This document shows positions 4,526 to 5,078 of a stretch of 5,078 nt of DNA, piece after piece. Every line of letters begins with the position of its first letter. Position 1 is the stretch's first letter. Origin of the DNA: an uncultured Erysipelotrichaceae bacterium. Lineage in GTDB: Bacteria > Bacillota_I > Bacilli_A > Erysipelotrichales > Erysipelotrichaceae. Under the pieces are notes generated by a model. That model did no database searches. It had not been told where the DNA came from and saw only the letters and a list, made by a program, of their open reading frames with translations. The DNA lies in the NCBI GenBank assembly GCA_910586285.1, contig CAJUGR010000125.1:1-5078 (forward strand). The letters are read 5' to 3'. A program made the translations under genes and the position numbers.

Positions 4526-5002
4526 ATGTTTCGCTTTTTAAAGAAAAAATCCTACAGTTTATCGGCGCCGATAGATGGTACAATCCTATCATTGGATGAA
4601 GTTGAGGATCCGATTTTTTCCCAGCGAATGATGGGTGACGGCATTGCGATTGCGGCTAGCGGTAATTTGGTTTGCGCTCCTGCCGATGGCTTGGTTACCG
4701 TCACAATTGAAGCACGTCATGCATTCGGTATGTGTTTGGATAACGGAATGGAGTTGATCGTTCATGCCGGTATCAATACCGATGCCGATCGCAAAGATGC
4801 CTTTGAAATATTGATTCAGGAAAATGAACCTGTAAAAGCCGGCACGCCGATTATTCGTATTCACCGTGAACAAGGAGATGATAGTGTTCTCATCACACCG
4901 TTGATTATAACCAACCCGGAGTGCTTTCAGCTGATTGATTGCCATATCGGTGAAAATGTAACTGCCGGGATAAGCAGTGCCATTGATTACATTCCGCAAT
5001 AA
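4526..5002 (+). CDS. PTS sugar phosphocarrier EIIA, glucose family
   Basis: Stand-alone cytosolic EIIA protein of 158 residues, the usual length for this single-domain family. It takes phosphate from HPr on a histidine and passes it to an EIIB domain. Visible marks are the N-terminal APIDGTILSLDEVEDPIFSQ (14-33), MMGDGIAI (35-42), CAPADGLV (50-57), RHAFG with His65, and ELIVHAGINT with His80. By alignment with E. coli EIIA-Glc, His80 corresponds to the phosphorylated His90 and His65 to His75. The usual KGEGF after the active site is RKDAF here, a mild divergence. GAGGAGG lies 7 nt before the ATG. It is monocistronic and divergent from the kinase-like and permease genes. It plausibly serves the neighbouring EIIC, but could supply several permeases that lack EIIA. 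Regulation is probably through the inverted repeat in its promoter. Confidence 0.93.
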   Translation: MFRFLKKKSYSLSAPIDGTILSLDEVEDPIFSQRMMGDGIAIAASGNLVCAPADGLVTVTIEARHAFGMCLDNGMELIVHAGINTDADRKDAFEILIQENEPVKAGTPIIRIHREQGDDSVLITPLIITNPECFQLIDCHIGENVTAGISSAIDYIPQ

Positions 5003-5048
5003 TCTTGAAAAAGAATTAATCACTTATAAATTCAATATTCATGCAACG

Positions 5049-5078
5049 AAAAAGATGATCGATACGACCATCTTTTTT
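5049..5078 (+). terminator. Intrinsic terminator of the EIIA gene
   Basis: AAAAAGATG (5049-5057) pairs with CATCTTTTT (5069-5077). Inside, after one A-C mismatch, TCG pairs with CGA around an ATA loop. The T-tract runs to the end of the window. The upstream A-run makes it bidirectional in form, so a convergent gene may follow. Confidence 0.85.

Noticed and set aside
4589..5023. 144-codon leftward reading frame over the EIIA gene
   Set aside because: The plus-strand frame is a clear EIIA with active-site histidines; the leftward frame is its shadow.

Overview
The window looks like chromosomal DNA of a low-GC Gram-positive bacterium (Bacillota). The evidence is AT-rich intergenic DNA, strong AAAGGAGG-type ribosome binding sites, sigma-A promoters, intrinsic terminators with T-tracts, and PTS proteins of Firmicute type. 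A gut-type Erysipelotrichales or Clostridia lineage is plausible, but this is inference only. I see no rRNA, tRNA, CRISPR array, insertion sequence or phage gene.

Left part (1-1500), all leftward. A gene for an exported protein starts at 132 and runs off the left edge. Its leader holds an intrinsic terminator-like hairpin and, just upstream, an ECF-type promoter candidate (TTGAAC-N17-CGTC). Before it in transcription order is a 336-residue ECF-like sigma factor with an unusual C-terminal extension: one transmembrane segment and about 80 extracytoplasmic residues. The sigma gene has its own sigma-A promoter and terminator. One reading is that the membrane-tethered sigma factor senses the envelope and switches on the neighbouring exported protein.

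Middle (1447-2170) is gene-poor. It holds a 29-codon leftward gene for a single-pass membrane peptide with an excellent ribosome binding site. Upstream lies a pair of overlapping divergent promoters around a 15-bp dyad. The rightward promoter would make an RNA of only about 65 nt, ending at the bidirectional terminator of the PTS gene. An unexplained 15-bp palindrome and a weak terminator lie in the rest.

Right part (2171-5078). A leftward stand-alone PTS permease domain (EIIC, glucose/sucrose/beta-glucoside superfamily) has a long leader with two promoters, dyads and a possible attenuator. Upstream of it is a leftward cytidylate-kinase-like gene. Divergent from that is a rightward single-gene unit for the matching phosphocarrier EIIA, with a consensus promoter containing an operator-like inverted repeat and a terminator at the right edge. 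EIIC and EIIA could belong to one split transporter, but no EIIB domain is encoded in this window, so the phosphate relay would need a partner from elsewhere.
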